A stretch of DNA of 64,000 nt from Methylopila sp. M107 (GTDB taxonomy: Bacteria; Pseudomonadota; Alphaproteobacteria; Rhizobiales; Methylopilaceae). This document shows, piece after piece, positions 26,801 to 33,402 of the stretch. Made by a program: the position numbers and the translations under genes. Within the stretch, counting starts at the first letter, position 1. Each line of letters opens with the position of its first letter. The stretch lies in contig NZ_ARWB01000001.1 of assembly GCF_000384475.1 (NCBI RefSeq), forward strand, positions 2,832,176 through 2,896,175, written 5' to 3'. Under the pieces are notes generated by a model that did not search any database, was not told where the DNA came from, and worked only from the letters and a program-made list of their open reading frames with translations.

Positions 26801-27802
26801 CTGAGCAAGGGCGCCACGCCGGCCGCGACCGCGACCAAGATGGTTCAGGACGCGGCCAATGCGGCCGGCCCGGGCGGCCCGGTGGCCGCGATCAAGCAGA
26901 CCATCAGGGCCCAGATCCAGACCGAGGCCGACAAGACCGCCGCCATCGTCCGGCAGGACGCGAGCGCGCCGCCCGAGATCAAGGCGAAGGTCGACGAGGG
27001 GCTGAAGACCGTCTCGACGTTGGGCGCCGCCATCTACGGCCTCGACGAGGCCGCAAAGCCCCAGGCCGCCAACGCCCCGGCCGATCCGGCCGCTCAGACC
27101 GACCTCAGCGCGCTGCCCTTCACCGGAGACGGCGCCGGCAAGCCCGATTTCACCAAGGTGGAAGGCGCCTACCAGCCCTACGCGTCGCGGGAGTCGGGCT
27201 TCGGCGCCTACATCGAGTACGACCACATCATCGAATCCGGCTGGCCGCTGCAGGCGCAGGACCTCAGTTTCGGCGAGGACCGGTTCAGGTCGGTGGTGTC
27301 CGAGCGCATCAAGGGCGAGGGAAACGATGCAAAGTCGCCGGAGGCCTCCGACAGGCTGTCGGCGCTCGCGAAGAAGCGTGTCTTCCCCGCCAATCACAAG
27401 GTCGCCAAATACACGCAGGAGGCCGGCATGACGGTCGGTCTCTATCGGCCGATCCATCGGGTCGTGACCGCCGGCGTGAAGAAGCCGAACAGGGGCCGGA
27501 TCATCGCGGGCATCGGCGACAGATTCGCGGAGCCGCTGACGGCCTATGTCCGGACCGGCGACCTCACCAAGCTCGACGAGGCGCGCAAGGCTGTGCAGGA
27601 CAATGTGAAGGAGACGTTCGACGCCGCGAGCGCCGAGCACACCGACGCCGTCGCCGACCAGTACGCCAGTGAGCTGCGCAAGGCCGAGGCGGTCAATCCG
27701 GGCCACAAGGACGACGCCAAGCGCGCGATGACGGCGATCACCGGCAAGGTCGCCGGCAGCCTCCGGGCGGCGCGGAACGACACGCGGAGCATGTTCGGCT
27801 GA
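23897..27802 (+). CDS. Giant eCIS core-domain (DUF4157) effector with amphipathic helices and duplicated DHI module
   Basis: A 1301-residue protein. Residues 1-190 are disordered. The DUF4157 domain spans about 195-265 (IRSDMERGFDADFSHVRLHD...LLAHELTHVVQQ, HELTH at 256-260). Residues about 290-730 are a long run of amphipathic and hydrophobic helices (for example NPVGAIIKLAMTIYDMIVVFL) that could insert in or cross a membrane. A charged linker follows. The C-terminal 450 residues hold two related modules, each with an acidic DHI motif (YYENDHIPE near 889, YIEYDHIIE near 1105) and a later YRPxH (near 961 and 1180), reminiscent of HNH-type sites but not provably so. It is the last gene before the IS element and probable cargo. 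No immunity gene is adjacent. Confidence 0.75.
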   Translation: MKVAAPARLAPRAPVRRAAPARPSGNALAARTAAFASLGAQPALMVGAVNDPLEREAEANAERVAAGATATVAGAEAPPPQAPKTGQPARREGLGGQPSLDALEQSPSMPETMQETSVPAQNDVDTGKLDAADMQEIQSGGDGADAGAEADDAAASKPVQTDRVGLAPVAVGPEGGAAPADVAGRVEAPGSGRPLPADIRSDMERGFDADFSHVRLHDSGRDRQDAARLGARAFTHGRHVWLGPGEALSDRRLLAHELTHVVQQTGRRRPLAARRAALMASAAPIRRGWMADEAESYARQIPGYPLLCVLLGKSPITDKEVPRNAENMIGGLMSLVPGGNVLFEQLQKANVITDALDWVTGKLTDLDLSWARLERVVSKAIDDFSVTSPIESLKPAFRPLFDDIATFAIAVKDKVVELIIKGALKLAGPYAEQVFEIIGSAKEAFKLIVDNPLGFAQNLIRAVVQGFKKFGSNIGDHLKRGLLGWLFGAIEGADIKMPAQLDLKGVLSIGFQLLGLTWERWRKKIVKKLDPHGELKVKVVEKAVDFIRILVTEGFAGVWQRMLAFIDGFKQTVVEGIKGFVTSSIIQAGISWLAGLSNPVGAIIKLAMTIYDMIVVFLERLQQILDVAKSIFSSINAIAKGNVDAAADKVEETIGRTVPVVISFVAGLLKLNGISAKIKEIIKKLRTPVDKALDKLINFVIKKVKALFSKLISKLNKKRKLPSVSFQFGDAQHRIYARKKGKKAEVMIASEATPASEVDDKLATEVAHIEDPKAKTAAKGAVSEVKDADKETKAPAEKIDLASQKENQRGGLEALELELKEAAEALTAQGETLKQYPEIETKGAPYLFRAKEPRYPAIEGKAGRYAERMKETQGKIEPDGGGKTYSIYYENDHIPEKQFAKAILANIDKFKPGAASGGVADRATDKTDQPPQKQEEGKPAVGEIGLSITKIDDNAKEFPAVTTYRPVHLSKGATPAATATKMVQDAANAAGPGGPVAAIKQTIRAQIQTEADKTAAIVRQDASAPPEIKAKVDEGLKTVSTLGAAIYGLDEAAKPQAANAPADPAAQTDLSALPFTGDGAGKPDFTKVEGAYQPYASRESGFGAYIEYDHIIESGWPLQAQDLSFGEDRFRSVVSERIKGEGNDAKSPEASDRLSALAKKRVFPANHKVAKYTQEAGMTVGLYRPIHRVVTAGVKKPNRGRIIAGIGDRFAEPLTAYVRTGDLTKLDEARKAVQDNVKETFDAASAEHTDAVADQYASELRKAEAVNPGHKDDAKRAMTAITGKVAGSLRAARNDTRSMFG

Positions 27803-27808
27803 CGGCCC

Positions 27809-27810
27809 TA
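27809..27810. repeat. TA target-site duplication, left copy
   Basis: TA directly outside the left inverted repeat of the IS630 element. The right copy is at 28862-28863. IS630 elements duplicate TA on insertion. Confidence 0.8.
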
Positions 27811-27825
27811 GAGAGCGTGATCATC

Positions 27826-28425
27826 TCATATTGACGCGTATCCAGCGTTGACGATGTAGTTTCGGCATTCTTCGGCGGAGAAGTCGTTGAGGAGTGTCGG
27901 GATGCGCCGCCAGGTGGTTTCGACCGTTCGTTCCTGAGCTCTGCGCAGCATGTGCTTGAGCTTGGCGAAGACCTGCTCGATCGGGTTGAGGTCGGGGCTG
28001 TAGGGCGGCAGGAAGGCGAGCCGGGCTCCAGCGTTTCGGATGGCCTCTCGGACGGCCTTTCCTTTGTGGCTGCCGAGGTTGTCGAGCACGACGACGTCGC
28101 CGGGCTTCAGCGTCGGGATCAGAACCTCGGTCACGTAGGCGAGGAAGCGGACGCCGTTGATCGGACCGTCGAACACGCAGGGCGCATCGATCCTGTCCGA
28201 GCGCAGCGCGGCGAGGAACGTCATTGTCTTCCAGTGCGCGTGCGGAACCTTGGCGTTCAGCCGCTGGCCACGCGGGCTCCAGCCGCGCAGCGGCGCCATG
28301 TTGGTCTTGGCCCAGGTCTCGTCGAGGAAGACGAGACGGGAGGCGTCAACGCGCCTCTGAAGGCTTCGCCACCTTCGTCGGCGGCGCACGACGTCCGGCC
28401 TGTCCCGTTCGCTCGCCAGAACGGT
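27826..28425 (-). CDS. IS630 transposase, OrfB (DDE catalytic part)
   Basis: The catalytic half: FLDETW (first D), [11 protein letters not shown] (second D) and [11 protein letters not shown] (E) form the DDE triad. The first good ATG is at 28389, but homology continues upstream to the A8 run ([19 protein letters not shown]), so the product is expected as an OrfAB fusion made by frameshifting or transcript slippage at 28425-28432. The shift needed is +1 (or -2) relative to OrfA. Confidence 0.85.
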   Translation of the reverse strand, partial: TVLASERDRPDVVRRRRRWRSLQRRVDASRLVFLDETWAKTNMAPLRGWSPRGQRLNAKVPHAHWKTMTFLAALRSDRIDAPCVFDGPINGVRFLAYVTEVLIPTLKPGDVVVLDNLGSHKGKAVREAIRNAGARLAFLPPYSPDLNPIEQVFAKLKHMLRRAQERTVETTWRRIPTLLNDFSAEECRNYIVNAGYASI

Positions 28426-28768
28426 TTTTTTTGAAGCTCAGCTTCTCAGAGCGGACCAGGCTCCAGACCGCGCCATAACTCGCAACGACGCCGCGTTCGG
28501 CGAGCTCTCGCTGCAGCCGCCGCAAGCTGACATGCGGCTCGGCCGCAAGCCGCGCCAGCATCCAGTCCCGCTCGCCTGCGAGCCGCAACGGACGACGCGA
28601 GCCCATCGGTTTGGCCGCGGCGCTCCCCGTCGCCCGGTGGCGCTGCGACCATTTCACGACGCTCGACACGCTCACCTGAAACGTCGCCGCGACAGAACGA
28701 ACGCTCTCGCCAGCCGCAACCCGCGCCACCGCGCGCTCCCGAAGATCAAGCGAATAGGCGCGAACCAT
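28346..28768 (-). CDS. IS630 transposase, OrfA (DNA-binding part)
   Basis: The N-terminal half of an IS630 transposase: [14 protein letters not shown] at the start, then a helix-turn-helix ([19 protein letters not shown]) and a second one ([15 protein letters not shown]). The ATG at 28768 is preferred to the one at 28792 because [10 protein letters not shown] is the usual start. The frame runs through a run of eight A on the coding strand (28425-28432), where the protein changes to the OrfB frame after SFKK. Confidence 0.85.
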   Translation of the reverse strand: MVRAYSLDLRERAVARVAAGESVRSVAATFQVSVSSVVKWSQRHRATGSAAAKPMGSRRPLRLAGERDWMLARLAAEPHVSLRRLQRELAERGVVASYGAVWSLVRSEKLSFKKNRSGERTGQAGRRAPPTKVAKPSEAR

Positions 28769-28861
28769 TCCGCCATCCTCCAATCCCGACACTCAATCGG
28801 AATCAGAAATCCGCCAGAAAGTGAATCCCTTCCCGATTCAAAACACGACGATCACGCTCTC

Positions 28862-28863
28862 TA
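28862..28863. repeat. TA target-site duplication, right copy
   Basis: TA directly outside the right inverted repeat of the IS630 element. Confidence 0.8.
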
Positions 28864-28870
28864 AATGCGG

Positions 28871-29794
28871 TCAGGCCTCGGCCTCCCGCGCCCACTGCGC
28901 GGCGGCGAGGCGGCGGGCGAGAAACTCGATCAGCGCGGAGACGCGAGGCGGCCTCAGCGCGCCTGGCGGCGTCACGAGGTTGAGCGCGATCGGCGGCGGG
29001 CTCCAGTCGGGCATCACCGCCTCCAGCCGGCCGGCGGCGAGGTCTTCGAAGACGATGAACTCCGGCTGCACCGCGACGCCGAGCCCCGCCAGCAGGCAGG
29101 GCGTCAGGGCGTCGGCGTTGTTGGTCCGGACCGGTCCGCCGGGCGTCAGGGTCGCCTCCTCGCCATCGGGGCCGAGAAACCGCCAGCGGTCGCGCGAGGC
29201 GAGGTTGGAGTAGCCGAGGCAGGCGTGGCCCGCGAGGTCGCGCGGATGGGCCGGGCGGCCGGCGCGGTCGAAATAGGCCGGCGCGCCGACCAGCAGTCGG
29301 CGGACCCGGCACAGGCGACGCGCCTTCAGCCGCGAGTCACCGAGCGCCGCAATCCTCAGCGCAACGTCGAAGCCGCCGGCGATCAGGTCGACCTGGTGGT
29401 CGCCGAGCTCCATGTCGACGGAGACGTCCGGGTAGGCCGCGAAAAACTCCGGCAGCAGCGGCGCGACATGGCTCAGCCCGAACGACATCGGCGCCGCGAG
29501 CCGGACGGTGCCGCGCGGGGCCGCCGACTGGGCGATCGCCGCGGCTTCGGCCTCTTCGCCCGCTCCCAGAATGCGCTCGGCCCCCGCGACCGCCTGCTGG
29601 CCGGCTTCCGTCAGCGAGAGGCGCCGCGTGGTGCGGTGGAACAGCGGCGCGCCGATCCTTGCCTCCAGCCGCGACACCGCCTTGGAGACGGTGGACTTGG
29701 AGAGCCCGAGGTCTTCCGCCGCCCGCCCGAACGAGCCGCGCGAGGCGACGCGGGCGAAGATCGCCCAAGCCTCGAAGTCGGGAAGCGTCGCCAA
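28871..29794 (-). CDS. LysR-family transcriptional regulator
   Basis: A 307-residue LysR protein of the CrgA-like subgroup. The N-terminal helix-turn-helix is RGSFGRAAEDLGLSKSTVSKAVSRLEARIG (residues about 19-48), followed by the usual LFHRTTRRLSLTEAG. A periplasmic-binding-protein-like effector domain follows (about 92-300). It is divergent from the dioxygenase gene with a 104-base gap that contains a GAAACA-N12-TGTTTC palindrome, so it probably regulates that gene and itself. The effector is unknown; aromatic or quinone compounds are plausible from the neighbours. Confidence 0.93.
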   Translation of the reverse strand: MATLPDFEAWAIFARVASRGSFGRAAEDLGLSKSTVSKAVSRLEARIGAPLFHRTTRRLSLTEAGQQAVAGAERILGAGEEAEAAAIAQSAAPRGTVRLAAPMSFGLSHVAPLLPEFFAAYPDVSVDMELGDHQVDLIAGGFDVALRIAALGDSRLKARRLCRVRRLLVGAPAYFDRAGRPAHPRDLAGHACLGYSNLASRDRWRFLGPDGEEATLTPGGPVRTNNADALTPCLLAGLGVAVQPEFIVFEDLAAGRLEAVMPDWSPPPIALNLVTPPGALRPPRVSALIEFLARRLAAAQWAREAEA

Positions 29795-29807
29795 TAGATC
29801 GATTCCT

Positions 29808-29831
29808 GAAACAGTGTTTTTCGATTGTTTC
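29808..29831. promoter_or_regulatory. Palindrome in the lysR-dioxygenase divergent promoter
   Basis: GAAACA (29808-29813) and TGTTTC (29826-29831) are perfect inverted repeats with a 12-base spacer in the short region between the divergent genes, 14 bases from the LysR start. The spacing and position are typical for a LysR binding site. Confidence 0.5.
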
Positions 29832-29898
29832 CATTTAAGAGTTCATCGCAATGCGTATCTTGGCGCAAGACAAATTCACCCGAACGGGAGTTTCCGCC

Positions 29899-30831
29899 AT
29901 GACCGGCGCCGCACTTCACCATGTCACCGCGATCAGCGGCTCCGCACGCCGCAACCTCGGCTTCTACACCGGCGTCCTCGGGCTCCGGCTCGTGAAAAAG
30001 ACCGTCAATTTCGACGATCCCGGCACGTACCATCTCTATTATGGCGACACGGAAGGTCGCCCGGGCTCGGTGCTGACCTTCTTCCCGTGGGACCATGTGG
30101 CGCCCGGCCGGGTCGGCGTCGGCGAGACCTCGCAGACCGCGTTCCGCGTTCCGCGCGCCGCGATCGGCTGGTGGGCGCAGCGCTTCGTCGAGAAGGCCGT
30201 GCCGCACGACACGCCTGTCGTGCGCTTCGGCGAGACGGTGCTCGCCTTCAAGGACCCGGACGGCCTGTCGCTCGCGCTTGTGGGCGTCGAGGGCGCCGAA
30301 TCCGAAGCCGGCTGGACCGCCGACGAAGTCCCGGCCGAGCACGCGATCCGCGGCTTCCACGGCGTCACGCTGCTCGTGAACGAGGCCGCGCCGACCGCGA
30401 GGGTCCTGACAGACGTGTTCGGCCATCGCGAAGTCGCGCGGGAGGACGATGTCGTACGCTACGACGCCGGCGGCGAGGGCTATGGCCGCTTCGTCGACCT
30501 GCGCGAGGTCGGCGGCTTCCTCGCCGGACGACAGGGCGGCGGCAGCGTGCACCACATCGCGTTCCGCGCGGCGAATGACGCCGCCCAGGCCGCGATGGCG
30601 CGGAAGCTGGCGTCGGAGCTTCGGATCGGCGTCACCGAGCAGAAGGACCGCAACTACTTCCGGTCCGTCTACTTCCGCGAGCCCGGCGGCGTGCTGTTCG
30701 AGATCGCGACCGACGATCCGGGCTTCGCGATCGACGAGCCCGCCGACCGCCTCGGCGAGGAGCTGAAGCTGCCGGAGTTTCTCGAGACGCTGCGCCCGAG
30801 GATCGTCGAGAGACTGCCCGCGCTCGTGTGA
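29899..30831 (+). CDS. VOC-family ring-cleaving dioxygenase (MhqO-like)
   Basis: A 310-residue protein with two vicinal oxygen chelate modules: HHVTAISG...NLGFYTGVLGLRLVKKTVNFDD at the start and FHGVTLLVNEAAPTARVLTDVFG from about residue 150. Candidate metal ligands are the first HH, the HHIAF in the second module and the Glu in FEIATDDPGF. Members of this type cleave hydroquinone or catechol-like rings (MhqO/MhqA group). The frame is open upstream to 29851, but MTGAALHHVTAISG is the usual start and has GGGAG ahead of it. Confidence 0.88.
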   Translation: MTGAALHHVTAISGSARRNLGFYTGVLGLRLVKKTVNFDDPGTYHLYYGDTEGRPGSVLTFFPWDHVAPGRVGVGETSQTAFRVPRAAIGWWAQRFVEKAVPHDTPVVRFGETVLAFKDPDGLSLALVGVEGAESEAGWTADEVPAEHAIRGFHGVTLLVNEAAPTARVLTDVFGHREVAREDDVVRYDAGGEGYGRFVDLREVGGFLAGRQGGGSVHHIAFRAANDAAQAAMARKLASELRIGVTEQKDRNYFRSVYFREPGGVLFEIATDDPGFAIDEPADRLGEELKLPEFLETLRPRIVERLPALV

Positions 30832-30845
30832 AGCGCGGGTCTTCG

Positions 30846-30968
30846 CCTCTCCCCGGCGGGGAGAGGTCGGCCCGCAGGGCCGGGAGAGGGGGCCTCGCCA
30901 TTTCCGGACGGCGCCCGCCCCCTCACCCGCTCGGCTTCGCCTCACGACCTCTCCCCGCCGGGGAGAGG
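30846..30968. repeat. REP-like palindrome, CCTCTCCCC family
   Basis: Two palindromic units, CCTCTCCCCGGCGGGGAGAGG at the left and its near-identical partner CCTCTCCCCGCCGGGGAGAGG at the right, enclose about 80 bases. The whole lies in the gap between the dioxygenase and hydrolase genes. Related sequences occur at 36244-36395, 51264-51386 and 59441-59581. Confidence 0.7.
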
Positions 30969-31034
30969 TCAAGAACGGCGGCTCTTTGGCAACTGTGGCC
31001 CCGATTTCGAACCCAAACCAAAAGGAGCGACGCG

Positions 31035-31688
31035 ATGACCACGCGCGAGCTTTCGTTCGTCCATGAATTCCGCCCGGCGACGGCGCACGGCCGTCCGCCG
31101 CTCCTGCTCCTGCACGGCACCGGCGGCGACGAGCACGACCTGATCGGCCTCGGCGCCGCGGTCGCGCCGGGCGCGGCGCTGCTGTCGCCGCGCGGGCAGG
31201 CGCTCGAGGGCGGCATGCCGCGGTTCTTCCGGCGGCTTTCCGAGGGCGTGTTCGACGAGGACGACGTCCGTCGCCGCGCGGCCGATATCGCCCGCTTCGT
31301 CGGGGAAGCGCGTGCAGCCTACGGGATCGCGGCCCCGATCGCGCTCGGCTTCTCGAACGGCGCCAACATCGCGGCCGCCGTCCGGCTGCTGCATCCGGGA
31401 GTCCTGAGCGGCGCCATCCTGTTGCGCGGCATGGTCCCGCTCGCGACGCCGCCGGCCGCAGCGTCCGTCGCGACGCCGGCGCTGCTCCTGTCGGGCGATC
31501 GCGACCCGATCGTGCTGGCCGAGAACGCCGCCCGGCTCGCCGCGCAGCTGTCCCGCGCCGGCGGCGAGGTGGAGCACCGCGTCTTGCCCACGGGCCATGG
31601 GCTGACGCAGGTCGACATCGAATTGGCGGCGGACTGGATTGGCCGTCAGGCGAAGGCAGTCGGCGAAGAGCGCGCCGTCGCGTCGTGA
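31035..31688 (+). CDS. Alpha/beta hydrolase of the carboxylesterase type (MhqD-like)
   Basis: A 217-residue serine hydrolase: oxyanion-hole start LLLLHGTGGDEHDL, nucleophile GFSNGAN (Ser), acid in LSGDRDPIV and His in PTGHGL. This size and pattern match the phospholipase/carboxylesterase group that includes MhqD, which in Bacillus is encoded with an MhqO dioxygenase in quinone-resistance operons. The neighbouring VOC dioxygenase gives the same pairing here. Start at 31035 with AAGGAG ahead of the ATG. Confidence 0.88.
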   Translation: MTTRELSFVHEFRPATAHGRPPLLLLHGTGGDEHDLIGLGAAVAPGAALLSPRGQALEGGMPRFFRRLSEGVFDEDDVRRRAADIARFVGEARAAYGIAAPIALGFSNGANIAAAVRLLHPGVLSGAILLRGMVPLATPPAAASVATPALLLSGDRDPIVLAENAARLAAQLSRAGGEVEHRVLPTGHGLTQVDIELAADWIGRQAKAVGEERAVAS

Positions 31689-31773
31689 TCACCGAATGGA
31701 CGACGCCCACGTGCGCCGTCCCGTGCTTCACTCAGTGCTTGTATATGGAGCAGATCATGACCGGGATGAACCT

Positions 31774-32694
31774 ATGACCTGGACACCCTGTCCCGACCCC
31801 GTGCTCGGGAACCGCGCGAGCGCGGATGCAATCGAGCTGCTGATCGTGCCGCGATCGGTCGATCTCGGCGAGATGACGGTGCGGCGCGCGCTGCCGTCCA
31901 AGGATCGGCAGATGGTCGGGCCGTTCATCTTCTTCGACCAGATGGGCCCCGCCGAGTTCCTGACCGACCAGGGCATCGACGTCCGACCCCACCCGCATAT
32001 CAACCTGTCGACGGTCACCTACCTGTTCGAAGGCGAGATTCTGCACCGCGACAGCCTCGGCACCGAGCTCGCGATCCAACCCGGCGCGGTCAACTGGATG
32101 CGGGCGGGGCGGGGCATCGTGCATTCGGAGCGCACCAGCGCGGCGCGCAAGAAGTCCGGCCAAAGACTGTTCGGCATCCAGACATGGATGGCGTTGCCGC
32201 TCGATCAGGAGGAATCCGACCCCGCCTTCGTGCATCACGGCGCCGAGGCGCTGCCGGTGGTCGAGGCCGACGGCGTCCGCGCGCGGCTGATCGCGGGCTC
32301 GGCTTTCGGCGCGACGTCGCCGCTCGTCGTGCCGTCGCCGACGCTCTACGCCGACGTCGAACTCGCCGCCGGCAAGCGCATGCCGATCGACGCGACTTAC
32401 GAGGAGCGCGCGATCTACACGATTTCCGGCGAGATCGAGATCGCAGGCGACGTCTTCGCGCCCAACCAGCTTCTCGTGCTGCGGCCCGGCGACGCCATCA
32501 CAGTTTCGGCGCGCTCCGACGCAAGGCTGATGCTGTTCGGCGGCGCGGCCTTGGAGGGACCGCGCTACATGTGGTGGAACTTCGTCTCCTCGCGCCGCGA
32601 GCGCATCCAGCAGGCGAAGGAAGAATGGGCCAAGGGCCGGTTCGACACCGTGCCCGGCGACGAGCAGGAGTTCATCCCGCTCCCGCGGGCGTAG
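31774..32694 (+). CDS. Pirin-family protein
   Basis: A 306-residue bicupin of the pirin family. The N-terminal cupin has the metal-binding pattern (VRPHPHINLSTVTYLFEGEILHRDS and later IVHSER), and the C-terminal half is the pirin C domain (ERAIYTISGEIEIAGDVF...LMLFGGAALEGPRYMWWNFVSS). Bacterial pirins are iron proteins and some have quercetinase activity. With the dioxygenase and hydrolase upstream it may belong to an aromatic detoxification set. The frame is open to 31639, but the extra residues are not pirin-like; 31774 is chosen. Confidence 0.9.
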   Translation: MTWTPCPDPVLGNRASADAIELLIVPRSVDLGEMTVRRALPSKDRQMVGPFIFFDQMGPAEFLTDQGIDVRPHPHINLSTVTYLFEGEILHRDSLGTELAIQPGAVNWMRAGRGIVHSERTSAARKKSGQRLFGIQTWMALPLDQEESDPAFVHHGAEALPVVEADGVRARLIAGSAFGATSPLVVPSPTLYADVELAAGKRMPIDATYEERAIYTISGEIEIAGDVFAPNQLLVLRPGDAITVSARSDARLMLFGGAALEGPRYMWWNFVSSRRERIQQAKEEWAKGRFDTVPGDEQEFIPLPRA

Positions 32695-32722
32695 TACCAA
32701 CGGCCTTTACCGCTGCCCGTTC

Positions 32723-32808
32723 GTCATGGTCCGGCTTGACCGGACCATCTACGGCCGATGTCGAACTCGACGTGAGACTTGGGTCCTCCGGTCAAGCCGG
32801 AGGACGAC
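32723..32808. repeat. REP-like palindrome, GTCAT...GAC family
   Basis: Starts GTCATGGTCCGGCTTGACCGG and ends with a matching CCGGTCAAGCCGGAGGACGAC. Two internal hairpins are separated by about 40 bases. It belongs to the same family as the elements at 34757, 37321, 40314 and 52738. Confidence 0.65.
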
Positions 32809-32985
32809 GAGGCTCATTCGGCAAGCCTCGCGAGAGTCGCCGCCCGCGGCCGCTGGTATGACCTGAGTAACCCCGCTCGCGGCGAAGGGTTGGCCTTCAC
32901 CTCTCCCCGCCTGGGAGAGGTGAACAGTGGCGCGCGGCCATTTAAGCGAGCGCCCTGCGAGCATAATGGCGCTTGTTGCCGAACA

Positions 32986-33000
32986 TACCCCCTCAGGGTA
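32986..33000. promoter_or_regulatory. CsoR operator upstream of csoR
   Basis: TACCC (32986-32990) and GGGTA (32996-33000) with a 5-base spacer, 11 bases before the csoR start. The same arms and spacing occur upstream of copA at 47457-47471. G/C-rich TACCC-type palindromes are known CsoR sites. Confidence 0.75.
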
Positions 33001-33011
33001 AAGTCGCAGGC

Positions 33012-33287
33012 ATGCGCGACGTCACGAAATCTTCCTGCGGCAAGCGGCTGAACCGGATCGAGGGCCAGGTCCGCGGGATCGCTCGCATGGTCGATGAGGA
33101 CCGCTACTGCATCGACGTCGTGACGCAGATTTCCGCCGTCCGGGCCGCGCTGAAGCGCGTCGAGGAGGAGATCCTCAAGGATCACGTTGGACATTGCGTG
33201 GAGCATGCGATCCGGTCCGGCGACATGGAGGAGCAGCGCCGGAAGGTCGCCGAGCTGGTCGACGTGCTGGGGCGGGTGCGCGGCTGA
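33012..33287 (+). CDS. csoR: Copper-sensing repressor CsoR
   Basis: A 91-residue DUF156 helical repressor. The copper-ligand set C33, H58, C62 has exactly the spacing of mycobacterial CsoR (C36, H61, C65), in YCIDVV and HVGHC. FrmR and RcnR relatives differ at these places, so a Cu(I) sensor is likely. DNA binding is released by copper. The matching operator at 32986-33000 indicates autoregulation, and a second one at copA points to its target. It is a single gene; start at 33012, since the upstream in-frame ATG (32973) would lie before the operator. Confidence 0.9.
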   Translation: MRDVTKSSCGKRLNRIEGQVRGIARMVDEDRYCIDVVTQISAVRAALKRVEEEILKDHVGHCVEHAIRSGDMEEQRRKVAELVDVLGRVRG

Positions 33288-33402
33288 CGCCCAAGTCGGT
33301 TCGCACCTGCGAATTGCTCTCTAGACCATTTCGAAAAGCCTGCGTTAAATCCTTCTTCCGGCGACGCTGCCGCGCCGCATTGCATTCAATCCGGGAGACC
33401 GA

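Larger units (their letters stand above)
27811..28861 (-). mobile_element. Complete IS630-family insertion sequence (1051 bp)
   Basis: Terminal inverted repeats GAGAGCGTGATCATC (27811-27825) and, on the other strand, GAGAGCGTGATCGTC (28847-28861) match at 14 of 15 positions. Each is flanked by TA. Two overlapping frames between them encode a DDE transposase. The left end is 8 bases after the giant effector gene and the right end is 9 bases from the LysR stop, so no gene is broken. Confidence 0.93.
32695..33011. other. Intergenic region between pirin and csoR
   Basis: 317 bases without a gene. It holds a REP-like element (32723-32808), a short hairpin of the CCTCTCCCC family near 32899-32922 and the CsoR-type operator at 32986-33000. 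Confidence 0.6.

Noticed and set aside
2196-27802. Prophage interpretation of the tail-like genes
   Set aside because: No capsid, portal, terminase, replication, integrase or lysis genes; instead DUF4255, a dedicated AAA+ ATPase and DUF4157 cargo, which are eCIS hallmarks.
2196-27802. Type VI secretion system interpretation
   Set aside because: No TssJ, TssL or TssM membrane complex, no ClpV-type double AAA protein and no TssB/TssC pair; the sheath is a single phage-type protein.
22205-27802. HELAH and HELTH as evidence for active secreted metalloproteases
   Set aside because: The HExxH lies inside the DUF4157 eCIS core domain, whose role seems linked to cargo loading. Protease activity is possible, but the motif alone does not show it.
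27826-28792. IS630 transposase as a pseudogene with a frameshift
   Set aside because: The break falls exactly on a run of eight A, both halves are otherwise intact and the ends and TA copies are preserved, so slippage is at least as likely. It stays an open point because the shift is +1/-2.
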